Assembly: GCA_009778785.1 (NCBI GenBank)
Contig: WRFN01000009.1
Span: 28,424 to 92,423 of the forward strand
Direction: 5' to 3'
DNA length: 64,000 bases
Source: Betaproteobacteria bacterium
GTDB taxonomy: Bacteria; Pseudomonadota; Gammaproteobacteria; Burkholderiales; Casimicrobiaceae
In this document: piece by piece, positions 15,777 through 24,618 of the stretch
How positions within the stretch are numbered: the first letter of the stretch is position 1
How the letters are laid out: each line of letters opens with the position of its first letter
The notes under the pieces: generated by a model
The model's database searches: none
The model's input: only the letters and a program-made list of their open reading frames with translations
Told to the model about the DNA's origin: nothing
Translations under genes and position numbers: made by a program

Positions 15777-16385
15777 TTACTTCGCCGCCGCTCGCCCGCG
15801 ATCAAACGCTTGTGCGTTCAATTCAGCAAGCGCCGGTTTTCTGACGCGGAATCGTTCGACGATGCGCTCCTTGAGCATCTCCGGCGTGAACGGCAGATTT
15901 TCGGAGATAGCGCCCAGCATCACGGTGTTGACCAGTCGCTTGTCGCCCAGTTCGAGCGCGATGGCGGAGCCGTCGAAATCGTACACGCGCAGGCCTTGTT
16001 TGCGAATTTCTTCGACGGGGTCAGGCGGATAAGGAAAGAGGCCGAGCGAAACCACCGGCGGTTCCAGATGCAAACGGTTGACCATCGCCACGCCGTTCGG
16101 ACGCAAGTAGTGACACCAGCGCATGGCTTCAGCGGCTTCAAAAGCGACGAGAACGTCGGCTTCGCCGCGCGCGATTTCAGGCGAGTAAACTTTGGGGCCG
16201 AAGCGAACGTGCGACGACACCACGCCGCCACGTTGCGACATGCCGGCCACTTCGGTTTTCTTGGCATCGAAGCCTTGCAGGATCGCGGCTTCGCACAAAA
16301 TTTCGGAGGCGGTCATCACGCCTTGGCCGCCGACACCGACGACGAGGATGTTGACGATGATGGGTTGTTGTTGGGTCACGTTCAT
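15777..16385 (-). CDS. iorB: Indolepyruvate:ferredoxin oxidoreductase, beta subunit
   Basis: This 202-residue gamma-type pyruvate:ferredoxin-oxidoreductase domain partners IorA to oxidise aryl-pyruvates (indole-, phenyl- or hydroxyphenylpyruvate) to aryl-acetyl-CoA with reduction of ferredoxin. The VGVGGQGVMTAS motif near residues 15-26 and the GMSQRGG stretch are typical. The frame runs upstream to 16493, but that part overlaps iorA. The ATG at 16385 overlaps the iorA stop (ATGA), the usual arrangement for this subunit pair. It is the last gene of paaK-iorA-iorB. Confidence 0.92.
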   Translation of the reverse strand: MNVTQQQPIIVNILVVGVGGQGVMTASEILCEAAILQGFDAKKTEVAGMSQRGGVVSSHVRFGPKVYSPEIARGEADVLVAFEAAEAMRWCHYLRPNGVAMVNRLHLEPPVVSLGLFPYPPDPVEEIRKQGLRVYDFDGSAIALELGDKRLVNTVMLGAISENLPFTPEMLKERIVERFRVRKPALAELNAQAFDRGRAAAK

Positions 16386-18304
16386 TCTCCGCTGGCGGCA
16401 ATGATACCGATGGTTTTTGCAGGGACGCGTGTCGGGAGGTGGCGAATGGCTTTGGGCGCGCAGGTTTGCACGCAGATGTCGCAACCGGTGCACGCGGCGG
16501 TGTCAATGTTGACGAAAGCAAGTTCGACTTCTTTACCGGAAGGTTTGACCGCTTTTTCGCGACGGGTGACGTGAATCGCCGGGCAGCCGACTTCCACGCA
16601 GTTGCCGCAGCCGGTGCACAGCGTTTCATCGACTTCGTAAGGTTTCAAAACTTGATAGTAATCGGTCAACACGCAAGGTTGATCTGTGATGATGACCGAC
16701 GGCCCCGGCGTTTTCGTTTCTTGTCGCAGCGTTTTGAACAGCACCGGCAATTGATAAGCGTTGACGACGTGAATGCGATCTTTGGCGATGCCCAGCGCTT
16801 CGACCAACTTCGCAAAATCAACGCGCGGGGCAGGGTTGCCGTGAAGGTCGCGCCCCGAGCCGGGGTTTTCCTGACCGCCGGTCATGCCGACGGTGCGATT
16901 GTCCAGAAGCAGAATGGTGACGTTGCCGCGATTGTAAGCAATGTCGAGCAAGCCTTGCATGCCCATGTGGAGGAAAGTGGAATCGCCGATCACCGCGACG
17001 ATTTTTTTGTCTTCGTCGCCGGGGCCGCGGCCTTTGTCCATTCCGAGCGCGACGCCCATCGACGCGCCCATCGAAATGCAAGTATCCAGCGCTTTCCACG
17101 GCGCGCCCGCACCCAATGTGTAACAACCGATGTCGCCGGAGACGTTGACGTTGCGCAGTTGCGAGAGTGTATAAAACACGCTCATGTGCGGACAGGCGGG
17201 ACACATGGTCGGCGGGCGCGGGAAAATATCCAGCGCCATGCGATTGCCGACTTTCGATAGCTCGATCTCAGGCACTGGTGTGGTTTCTGCGGCTTGCCCC
17301 AGCAACGGCGCCAAACCTTTGCGCAAAATCACCGGCGAGAGTTCGCCGTGCGCGGGTAATAAATCCTTGCCGCGAACGGCGATACCGTGCGCCTTGATTT
17401 CAGCTTCGAGCAGAGGTTCGGTTTCTTCGACGACGATCAGAGTTTCAACTTGGTTCGCCAGATCGCGCACCAGATTGATCGGCGCCGGATGCGAGAAGCC
17501 CAGCTTGAGAATCGGCGCGTTCGGGAAAGTTTCACGAACGTGCATGTAGGCGGCGCCGGAAGTGACGAAGCCCAGACGTTGATCGCTGCCCGGTTCGAGG
17601 CGGTTGAGCGGACTGATGGCGGTGGCTTCGGCCAGCACTTTGTCGCGCGCCAGCATTTTGGGAACGTGGTGTTGCGCGTTGCCGGGAACCATCACCCAGC
17701 GGCGCGGGTTTTTGGTGAAACTGTCGGCGACGCGATGGGTTTGACGCTCGCCTACCGTCGTCAAACATTTGACGTGGCAAACGCGCGTGGTCATGCGCAG
17801 AATTACCGGCGCGTTGAACTTTTCCGACAGCGCGAACGCTTCGCGCGTCATCGCGTAAGCTTCCTGAGAATCGGAAGGTTCGAGAACGGGCAGGTGAGCG
17901 AAGCGTCCCCAGTAGCGCGAGTCCTGCTCGTTTTGCGAGGAAGAAAAGCCAACGTCGTCGGCAACAGCGATCACCAAACCGCCGACAACGCCGGTCAGCG
18001 TCAGCGTCATCAGCGCGTCGGAAGCGACGTTCAAGCCGACGTGTTTCATCGCGCAAAACGCGCGTGAGCCTGCCAGCGAAGCGCCGATCGCTATTTCGAG
18101 TGACACTTTTTCATTCACCGACCACTCAGCGTAAAGATCGGGATAAAACGCGATGTTTTCGAGAATTTCGGTCGAAGGCGTGCCGGGGTAAGCCGCAGCG
18201 ACGCGCACGCCGGCTTCCCAAACGGCGCGCGCGACGGCTTCGTTGCCGGACATCAACAAACGCGAACCGGCAGCAGGAGGAGTAAGCAATTTTGGATTCA
18301 ACAT
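16382..18304 (-). CDS. iorA: Indolepyruvate:ferredoxin oxidoreductase, alpha subunit
   Basis: The 640-residue catalytic subunit has an N-terminal pyrimidine-binding domain (AYPGTPSTEI near residues 36-45) and a C-terminal thiamine-diphosphate domain with GDIGCYTLG and the GDSTF-to-N metal-binding motif. Two ferredoxin-type 4Fe-4S motifs close the protein (CTGCGNCVEVGCP and CTGCDICVQTCAP). The frame continues upstream to 18727 into paaK. GGAAAA directly before the ATG at 18304, together with domain alignment, fixes this start. paaK ends 38 bp upstream. The enzyme is oxygen-sensitive in studied organisms, so expression under low oxygen is likely. Confidence 0.93.
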   Translation of the reverse strand: MLNPKLLTPPAAGSRLLMSGNEAVARAVWEAGVRVAAAYPGTPSTEILENIAFYPDLYAEWSVNEKVSLEIAIGASLAGSRAFCAMKHVGLNVASDALMTLTLTGVVGGLVIAVADDVGFSSSQNEQDSRYWGRFAHLPVLEPSDSQEAYAMTREAFALSEKFNAPVILRMTTRVCHVKCLTTVGERQTHRVADSFTKNPRRWVMVPGNAQHHVPKMLARDKVLAEATAISPLNRLEPGSDQRLGFVTSGAAYMHVRETFPNAPILKLGFSHPAPINLVRDLANQVETLIVVEETEPLLEAEIKAHGIAVRGKDLLPAHGELSPVILRKGLAPLLGQAAETTPVPEIELSKVGNRMALDIFPRPPTMCPACPHMSVFYTLSQLRNVNVSGDIGCYTLGAGAPWKALDTCISMGASMGVALGMDKGRGPGDEDKKIVAVIGDSTFLHMGMQGLLDIAYNRGNVTILLLDNRTVGMTGGQENPGSGRDLHGNPAPRVDFAKLVEALGIAKDRIHVVNAYQLPVLFKTLRQETKTPGPSVIITDQPCVLTDYYQVLKPYEVDETLCTGCGNCVEVGCPAIHVTRREKAVKPSGKEVELAFVNIDTAACTGCDICVQTCAPKAIRHLPTRVPAKTIGIIAASGE

Positions 18305-18342
18305 TTTTCCTTTGAAATGTTTTTTCTGGTGGCGTTCGTCGG

Positions 18343-19656
18343 TTACGATTGGGCCGCTTTCTTGCGATGATCGACAACGCGCATCGCTTTGCCCATCGAA
18401 CGTTCCACCGTGCCGGTCGGATGAATCTGAACGCGGCAAGTGATACCGATAAAATCTTTCAAATCTTTTTGCACTTTGGCCGAAACCCGATCCATGAATT
18501 CCTGACCCTTGGCATAGAGCGGCGGGCTGGCTTCGACGTTGACAACCATCGAATCGAGGAAGCCCTCTCTGAACACCTCGATCTGATAAAACGGCGAGAG
18601 CGTTTCGGTGCGCATCAAAATCGCTTCGACCTGAGTCGGGAAAACGTTGACGCCGCGAATGATCAACATGTCGTCGGAGCGTCCCGAAATCCGGCGCATG
18701 CGGACATGGGTGCGGCCGCATTTGCACGGCGCTTGTTCCAGTACCGAAATGTCGCGAGTGCGAAAACGCAAAACGGGGAAGGCTTCTTTCGTGAGCGTGG
18801 TGATGGCGATTTCGCCTTGCTCACCGTAGGGCAAAGGTTCGCCGGTATCAACATCGACGCATTCGATCAGAAAGTGGTCTTCCCACAAATGCAAACCGTG
18901 TTTGCCTTCGCGGCACTCGACGCCGACGCCGGGACCCATCACTTCGGTCAGGCCGTAAATATCGAGCGCGTCGATTTGAAGACGCGATTCCAACTCGTAG
19001 CGCATCTCCTCGCTCCACGGCTCGGCGCCGAACAAGCCGATGCGCAGCGAAAGCTTGCGCATATCGAAGCCGAGCTTCTCGGCCTCTTCGGCGATATTGA
19101 GCGCGTAAGACGGCGTGCAGCATAAGGCGGTCGCGCCGAAATCGGCCAGCAACATGATTTGCTTCTGCGTTTGTCCGCCCGACATCGGAATCGCCATCAG
19201 TCCCAGCGCTTCGGCGCCGTAGTGCAACCCCATTCCGCCGGTGAACAAACCGAAGCCGAAAGCGTTGTGCAGACGGTCACCGGGGCGCAAGCCCGCCGCG
19301 CTCAACGAACGCGCCACCATGTGCGACCAGTTGGCGATGTCGCGGCGGGTGTAGCCGACGACAATCGGCTTGCCGGTGGTGCCCGAAGAGGCGTGAACGC
19401 GCGCCACCTGATCGGGCGGCACGGCGAACATTCCGAAAGGATAGTTGTCGCGCAACTGCTCCTTCTTGGTGTACGGCAAAAACTTCACGTCGCTCAAGGT
19501 CTTGATGTGATGAGGCTTGATTTCCAACTCATCCATCGCCTCGCGGTAAAAGCGGACGGTTTCATAGCAGCGCTCTACGGTTATTTGCAGACGCCGCAGT
19601 TGCATGGCTTGCAACTCCTCGCGCGGGAGCGTCTCGTGATCGACGTCGAAAATCAT
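18343..19656 (-). CDS. paaK: Phenylacetate-CoA ligase
   Basis: This 437-residue adenylate-forming enzyme converts phenylacetate (or related aryl acids), ATP and CoA to the aryl-acetyl-CoA thioester. Visible motifs are the phosphate-binding loop SSGTTGKPIVVGYT near residues 95-108, a YGLTEVMGPG segment near 236-245, and RTRDIS with a CxCG/R-rich stretch near 310-325. The ATG at 19656 is preceded by AGGGG and gives the normal family length; a longer frame to 19701 adds unrelated residues. It is first in the paaK-iorA-iorB operon, which points to anaerobic or micro-aerobic use of aromatic amino acids or arylacetates. Confidence 0.95.
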   Translation of the reverse strand: MIFDVDHETLPREELQAMQLRRLQITVERCYETVRFYREAMDELEIKPHHIKTLSDVKFLPYTKKEQLRDNYPFGMFAVPPDQVARVHASSGTTGKPIVVGYTRRDIANWSHMVARSLSAAGLRPGDRLHNAFGFGLFTGGMGLHYGAEALGLMAIPMSGGQTQKQIMLLADFGATALCCTPSYALNIAEEAEKLGFDMRKLSLRIGLFGAEPWSEEMRYELESRLQIDALDIYGLTEVMGPGVGVECREGKHGLHLWEDHFLIECVDVDTGEPLPYGEQGEIAITTLTKEAFPVLRFRTRDISVLEQAPCKCGRTHVRMRRISGRSDDMLIIRGVNVFPTQVEAILMRTETLSPFYQIEVFREGFLDSMVVNVEASPPLYAKGQEFMDRVSAKVQKDLKDFIGITCRVQIHPTGTVERSMGKAMRVVDHRKKAAQS

Positions 19657-19764
19657 AAGTCCCCTTGTGGTTCGATGTGAACAGATCAGGGATGGAATCA
19701 TACCTGAATATCAAGGCGGCAGGAATCACGTTGTCATGGAGATAGGGGGCGGGGATCGGTGCAG

Positions 19765-19827
19765 GGGCGCCAGAATGCCGCCCCCAGAAATTCGCCAATA
19801 CCGGAACGGGCGCCAGAATGCCGCCCC
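19765..19827. repeat. Two copies of a GGGCG-CCAGAATG-CCGCCC palindrome
   Basis: Copies at 19765-19785 and 19807-19827 both read as a G/C-rich arm, a GAA loop and the complementary arm (one mismatch). A third copy lies at 24548-24566. They sit between paaK and moeA in otherwise empty sequence and look like members of a dispersed non-autonomous repeat family. Confidence 0.7.
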
Positions 19828-19836
19828 TACGTTGAT

Positions 19837-21138
19837 TTACCCCATCAACCCATCAAAGGGCTGCACCTCAACAACGGTTCCGGCGGGCTGGTTGCCCGAA
19901 TCCATCGGCAGCACGATGAAGCAGTTGGCGCGCGACATCGACGACAGAATGTTGGAGCCTTGCGTCGGTATCGGCGTGACCACGCTCTGGCCGTCTTTCA
20001 TTTCGCAAACGCCGCGCTGAAATTCGGTGCGCCCCGGCGCTTTTTTCACCGGCGTCGTCAGCGCAGCGCGGAAAGTCGGCAGCGGCATCACCGGCGCTTG
20101 TCCCTGCAAGACGAGCAACGCTTCGCGCACGAACTGGTAAAACACGGCCATCGCACTGACCGGATTGCCGGGCAAGCCGAAGAAATGAGCGTTGCCGATC
20201 ATGCCGTAAGCGAGCGGGCGCCCCGGCTTCATCGCAATTTTCCAGAACAATACTTTGCCCAATCGTTCGAGCATGGCTTTGATGAAATCCGCTTCGCCGA
20301 CGGACACGCCGCCGGAAGTGATGACGACCTCGGCGTGGGCAGCGGCGGCCGTCAGCGCCGCTTCGAGCGCTTCCGGCTGATCGGGGACGATGCCCATGTC
20401 CATTGGCTCGACGCCGAGTTGTTGCAACATGCCGTAGAGCGCGTAGCGATTACTGTCGTAAATTTGTCCGGCGGCGGGCGTGGCGTCGAAGCTGACCAAC
20501 TCATCGCCGGTCGAAAAGAACGCGACGCGCAGTTTGCGATACACCGGCACTTCGGCAATGCCCAGCGAGGCCAGCATCCCCAATTCCGGCGCACGCAAGC
20601 GTTGGCCGCGAGTGAAAACGGTGACGCCGGGGGCGATGTCTTCTCCGGCGAAACGGCGGTTTTGCCCTTCATGCGTCACGGCATCGGGCGCGAGAATGGC
20701 AACGCCTTTTTCTTCGCGGGTGCGTTCCTGCATCACCACAGTGTCGGCGCCGCGCGGCATCATCGCGCCGGTGAAAATGCGCAAACATTGTCCCGCGCCC
20801 ACTTCACCGCTGAACGGATGACCGGCAAACGAAACGCCGATGCGCTGCAAGCGCGTTTCCTGACCGCGAACCATGTCGGCGAAACGCAAAGCGTAGCCGT
20901 CCATCGCGGCGTTGTCGAAACCCAGCACGGCGATGGCTGAAACGATGTTTTCCGCCAGCACGCGACCAAGCGCATCGCGCAAGTGAACGCGCTCGACCGA
21001 ACACATCGGCTCCATGCAGCGACGAATAAAAGCGCGCGCGTGATCGACCGACATCGAATCGGGATCGTAGTCGGTTTCCTGCGAAAGAGCGGCCAGTGTG
21101 TCGAGCGTGTGAGGGTGTGGTAACTGCGAAGAGTTCAT
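19837..21138 (-). CDS. moeA: Molybdopterin molybdenumtransferase
   Basis: MoeA inserts molybdate into adenylated molybdopterin, the last common step of molybdenum cofactor synthesis. The 433-residue protein shows the family motifs FDNAAMDGYALR near residues 72-83, GADTVVMQE near 134-142, TSGGVSVGEADFIK in the MPT-binding domain near 275-288, and GLPGNPVSA near 318-326. The ATG at 21138 overlaps the mobA stop as ATGA, so the two are translationally coupled. Downstream lie the two palindromic repeats and paaK. Confidence 0.95.
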   Translation of the reverse strand: MNSSQLPHPHTLDTLAALSQETDYDPDSMSVDHARAFIRRCMEPMCSVERVHLRDALGRVLAENIVSAIAVLGFDNAAMDGYALRFADMVRGQETRLQRIGVSFAGHPFSGEVGAGQCLRIFTGAMMPRGADTVVMQERTREEKGVAILAPDAVTHEGQNRRFAGEDIAPGVTVFTRGQRLRAPELGMLASLGIAEVPVYRKLRVAFFSTGDELVSFDATPAAGQIYDSNRYALYGMLQQLGVEPMDMGIVPDQPEALEAALTAAAAHAEVVITSGGVSVGEADFIKAMLERLGKVLFWKIAMKPGRPLAYGMIGNAHFFGLPGNPVSAMAVFYQFVREALLVLQGQAPVMPLPTFRAALTTPVKKAPGRTEFQRGVCEMKDGQSVVTPIPTQGSNILSSMSRANCFIVLPMDSGNQPAGTVVEVQPFDGLMG

Positions 21139-21746
21139 GAAAAATTTTCCTGAAATGAAGGCGGACGTTCTTTGAGAGCGTCCAGATCGCTTTGCGTGTT
21201 GATATTGCGAAAGGCCTCGGCCTGATCGTCGAAAGACACTTCAACACCGCCAATGCGAGTGAACCACAGCCCGACCTTGCGGTCACCGTCTTGCAGATAA
21301 GCGGTGAGATCGGGCAGCACGCGACGATGTACCAGCGCGAAAACAGGATGCAGGCGGTCGTCGGTTCTGGCGACGGCCAGCGGCGCACCGTGTTGCTGCG
21401 CGGCGGCGTACAAACGGGCGACGAGATCGCGTGGCAGCATCGGCGAATCGCAGGGCGCGGTAGCGATCCACGGCGTTGACGCTGTGGAAAGCCCCGCGTG
21501 CAAACCGGCAAGCGGACCGGCGAAACCGTCGAAAGTATCGGACACCACCGGATAGCCGAAAGCGGCGTAACGCTCCAAGTGTCGATTGGCGTTGATGAGC
21601 AGCGCGCTGACTTGCGGACGCAAGCGCGCGATGACATGCTCGACCAGCGTACGCTGATCGAGCATGAGCAGCCCTTTGTCCGCGCCCTCCATTCGGCGGC
21701 CTTGACCGCCGGAGAGAATGAGGCCAGTGATGATGTTGCTTTTCAT
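21135..21746 (-). CDS. mobA: Molybdenum cofactor guanylyltransferase
   Basis: MobA links GMP from GTP to molybdenum cofactor to form the dinucleotide form used by DMSO-reductase-family enzymes such as nitrate reductase and formate dehydrogenase. The 203-residue protein carries the nucleotide-binding LSGGQGRRMEGADKGL motif near residues 11-26 and the APCDSPMLP metal-binding segment near 97-105. It is the first gene of mobA-moeA. The presence of MobA implies that this organism has bis-MGD molybdoenzymes elsewhere in its genome. Confidence 0.94.
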   Translation of the reverse strand: MKSNIITGLILSGGQGRRMEGADKGLLMLDQRTLVEHVIARLRPQVSALLINANRHLERYAAFGYPVVSDTFDGFAGPLAGLHAGLSTASTPWIATAPCDSPMLPRDLVARLYAAAQQHGAPLAVARTDDRLHPVFALVHRRVLPDLTAYLQDGDRKVGLWFTRIGGVEVSFDDQAEAFRNINTQSDLDALKERPPSFQENFS

Positions 21747-21820
21747 AGTAAAAATGAGTGGTTCCTTGTAAGATTATAAAAGATCGCCGCGAATTTTTGA
21801 CAAAAGGATAGGAGATGGCT

Positions 21821-22483
21821 ATGTGGAAAAAAATTTCCGCTTGCTTGGCAGTGCTTTTATTGGCGGGATGTCAGACGGGCTATTACAAAGAAATTACTGC
21901 TGGCTGGGATGGCATCAACACGAGAAATTATGTAAAAACCGAAGCCGAGATGGAGAAAATACAGGCTTTGGGCAAGGATTTGAGCAACTATGATTTATCC
22001 TATGTCAAGTACACGTTGGCGGTTGCCAAGGGGCACCTTTGTAAAACGGATGAAGCAGGGCAGTTGTTCAAGGAATCCATCGCTTTGGAAACCAAGGTGA
22101 GCGGTGAATACAGCCTCAATATGGGCAAACGGTACCATGAGGCAGGTCGAATGTATTACGCTGCCGAGCGCTACGAAGAAGCAGCTTTTTACTTTTCCCG
22201 ATGGCTTGAAGTCGTTGATAGAATGTATCAATATCAAGAAGGCTTGGGGCCGGTGAATTTTTCCTGGGCGCTTCATTTATACGCCGACGCCTTGGAAAAA
22301 AGCGGGAAAGCTCAGGAAGCGGAGAAAGTACGCGGGAGAGAAAAAAGGATTATCGAAATGAACCGAACAAGTCGGGGAATGGACGCTTACTTGGAGAATA
22401 AAGACGTCATTCCTCCCGGCGTCAGGGTGCAGTTTTACCCAAAGTCTTCCGATTGTGGAAAGGAAAATCCGGTAAAAGAATGA
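21821..22483 (+). CDS. Uncharacterised lipoprotein, TPR-like helical
   Basis: A 220-residue protein with a short lipoprotein signal peptide (LLLAGC lipobox, Cys at about residue 17). The body is mostly helical, with degenerate tetratricopeptide-like pairs such as YEEAAFYFSRWLE and HLYADALEKSGKAQEAEKV. AGGAG at 21810-21814 lies 6 bases before the ATG at 21821; an ATG at 21815 directly abuts it and is less likely. It is transcribed opposite to mobA and to the gene downstream. I do not recognise a family or a function. It is somewhat AT-richer than its neighbours. Confidence 0.75.
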   Translation: MWKKISACLAVLLLAGCQTGYYKEITAGWDGINTRNYVKTEAEMEKIQALGKDLSNYDLSYVKYTLAVAKGHLCKTDEAGQLFKESIALETKVSGEYSLNMGKRYHEAGRMYYAAERYEEAAFYFSRWLEVVDRMYQYQEGLGPVNFSWALHLYADALEKSGKAQEAEKVRGREKRIIEMNRTSRGMDAYLENKDVIPPGVRVQFYPKSSDCGKENPVKE

Positions 22484-22583
22484 TTTTCAGGGTGGCGGGC
22501 GCGTCGTTTACTCCTGTCGCTTCGCCGGCACGGAATCAGCGAAACTTCATGTGAGGGCGCCTTATTGCGGGGTGCGAGCTTGT

Positions 22584-23345
22584 TTACCTCCACTTTATGA
22601 TGGTGCCGGGTGAATAGCAGCGCATCCCTTTCGTCGTATAGAAGAAGACGAGTCCATCACGAATTTCCAGCGTCGTTGTACACTTATCAAATGTATAGAA
22701 AGGGGGAGATATCAACTGGGCGGTCGGCGGGTCAGTGTAAGGGCTTCCGCTAATTGCCTTGTGATAAGTCAGGTAATGCTTGTCTCCTTTTTCTTCTCTT
22801 TCGTCGGGTTCTCCCAACAAACTGACAACTTTTTCTTCCGGAAGATCCAGCCAGTTGTCAAGATAGCGATAATAGGGATCGAAGTTTCCTTTTAGACCAG
22901 TCCGAGAAAAAGCTGGGTTGCCGGGGTTAGAGTTAAGAAAATATAAATATTTCACGTCTTCATCTGGCTCGATTTCCAAGGGTTTGCAATCCTCAGTGGC
23001 GACAGTCAAACGCGGGTAATAGGGATTGTTGATGTCGCGCCATAAGGTGGCACACTCGTAAGGCGGGAAATTCTTGTCTGATACGACAAAAGAAACGCGA
23101 CCTTTAGTATCGCGGACACGGTAAAGATTATGGATCGTTTCGTTATCGCGGACGAGGAAAGGCTTATGAGGCGCTTTATTAACAGCCATACCCCAATCAG
23201 GATACAACTTGAGATTGATCTTATCCATGACCGTAACAAGCGTTGGGCGAGCTGTAGGAGCGTTTTTCTGTGCGACTACGGCAGCGCAACCGGAAAGCAG
23301 CATGAGCAACGCTACAACAATAATAATGCGCGAAGTTTGTAGCAT
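22584..23345 (-). CDS. Uncharacterised lipoprotein downstream of moaA
   Basis: A 253-residue protein with an N-terminal lipoprotein signal (LLSGC at about residues 16-20). The rest has no recognised domain; it is rich in aromatic residues and contains four or more Cys, including CATLW, EDCKPLE, DKCTTT and GMRCYSPG. The middle contains LPEEKVVSLLGEPDEREE, reminiscent of the SmpA/BamE-type pattern in which a helix is followed by LG-x-P. This is a weak resemblance only. It begins 12 bp after moaA and is probably co-transcribed with it, though no link to cofactor synthesis can be seen. Confidence 0.72.
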   Translation of the reverse strand: MLQTSRIIIVVALLMLLSGCAAVVAQKNAPTARPTLVTVMDKINLKLYPDWGMAVNKAPHKPFLVRDNETIHNLYRVRDTKGRVSFVVSDKNFPPYECATLWRDINNPYYPRLTVATEDCKPLEIEPDEDVKYLYFLNSNPGNPAFSRTGLKGNFDPYYRYLDNWLDLPEEKVVSLLGEPDEREEKGDKHYLTYHKAISGSPYTDPPTAQLISPPFYTFDKCTTTLEIRDGLVFFYTTKGMRCYSPGTIIKWR

Positions 23346-23357
23346 AAGTTCCCCTGT

Positions 23358-24458
23358 TCACCCCCCGATATACGACATCTCGATCTTTTCGGCGCGTGGG
23401 GTGTTCGCCGTTCGCCGTTCGGAGTAATTGTCGTCGCGGTTTTGCCATACAGTGGTGATGGCTCGGAGCAGTTCATCGTTAGTGGCGTCGTTGCGCAGTA
23501 GCGCGCGAATATCGTAACCGTGGCTGGCGAAGAGGCAGGTGAACAAGCGGCCATTGGTGGACAGCCGCATCCGCGTGCAATCGCGGCAAAACGCTTGAGT
23601 GACGGAGGCGATCACGCCGATTTCGCCGCTGCCGTCTTTGAAGCGCCAGCGCTCGGCCACTTCGCCCTGGTAGTTGGGGTCGATGGCTTCGAGCGGAAAT
23701 TCGGCATCGATGGCGGCAACGATTTCGGCGGCGGAAACCACGTCGTCCATTCGCCAGCCGTTGGTGGCGCCGACATCCATGAATTCGATGAAGCGCAGGA
23801 TGTGGCCGCTGCCTTTGAAGCGGCGGATCAGCGGCAGAATCGCGTTTTCGTTGATGCCGCGTTTGACGACGGTGTTGATTTTGATCGGCGTCAAGCCGAC
23901 GCGCGCGGCGGCGTCGATACCTTCAAGCACTCGGTCGAGCGGGAAATTGACATCATTGATCCGGCGAAAGGTGATGTCGTCCATCGCGTCGAGGCTGACG
24001 GTGATGCGTTGCAGTCCGGCATCGCGCAGGCTTTGCGCTTTTTTGGCGAGGATCGAGGCGTTGGTGGTCAGTGTCAAGTCGATGCCGTCAATCGTCGCCA
24101 GCATTTCGATCAGTCGTTCGATGTTTTTGCGCAGCAGCGGTTCGCCGCCGGTCAAGCGGATTTTGCGCACGCCCAGATGAACGAACAGTTGCGCCAGCCG
24201 CGTGATTTCTTCGAAGCGCAACACTTCTTCGTGCGACAGGAAAGCGTGGTCGCGGCCAAACGCATTTTTCGGCATGCAGTAGGTGCAGCGAAAGTTGCAG
24301 CGGTCGGTCACGGAGATGCGCAGGTCGCGCAATGGGCGTTGGCGCGGGTCGAGAACGGGAGCCTCGGGTTGACCAAGGCGTGTGTTGCGCACGGTTTGCT
24401 GGAACTGTCGTTGCGCTAATTCGGCGGTGTCAAGCAAAGGAATCGTTCGCAAAGGCAT
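23358..24458 (-). CDS. moaA: GTP 3',8-cyclase
   Basis: MoaA is the radical-SAM enzyme that, with MoaC, starts molybdenum cofactor synthesis from GTP. The 366-residue protein has the radical-SAM cluster motif C54-x3-C58-x2-C61, the GGEPLLR motif near 105-111, and a second C-terminal cluster ([13 protein letters not shown] followed by a further Cys). The protein ends YIGG, and the two C-terminal glycines are a MoaA hallmark. No strong ribosome binding site precedes the ATG at 24458. It is separated from mobA-moeA by two lipoprotein genes. Confidence 0.96.
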   Translation of the reverse strand: MPLRTIPLLDTAELAQRQFQQTVRNTRLGQPEAPVLDPRQRPLRDLRISVTDRCNFRCTYCMPKNAFGRDHAFLSHEEVLRFEEITRLAQLFVHLGVRKIRLTGGEPLLRKNIERLIEMLATIDGIDLTLTTNASILAKKAQSLRDAGLQRITVSLDAMDDITFRRINDVNFPLDRVLEGIDAAARVGLTPIKINTVVKRGINENAILPLIRRFKGSGHILRFIEFMDVGATNGWRMDDVVSAAEIVAAIDAEFPLEAIDPNYQGEVAERWRFKDGSGEIGVIASVTQAFCRDCTRMRLSTNGRLFTCLFASHGYDIRALLRNDATNDELLRAITTVWQNRDDNYSERRTANTPRAEKIEMSYIGG

Positions 24459-24547
24459 TGTTTTCGTCGTAATCTGTTCCTGAGATACTAAATTCTAGCA
24501 GAGCTTGGGATGCCTGATACCCTGATGATATTCAGGTGAATGTTTGC

Positions 24548-24566
24548 GGGCGGCAGAATGCCGCCC
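24548..24566. repeat. Dispersed palindrome, third copy of the GGGCGGCA-GAA-TGCCGCCC type
   Basis: A perfect 8-bp stem with a GAA loop lies in the gap between moaA and the end of yhbY. Compare the two imperfect copies at 19765-19827. No T run follows. Confidence 0.7.
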
Positions 24567-24618
24567 TTACGCTGATGCCAGATACCTGATTCCCGATATC
24601 TGACTACGGCTGGTAAAA

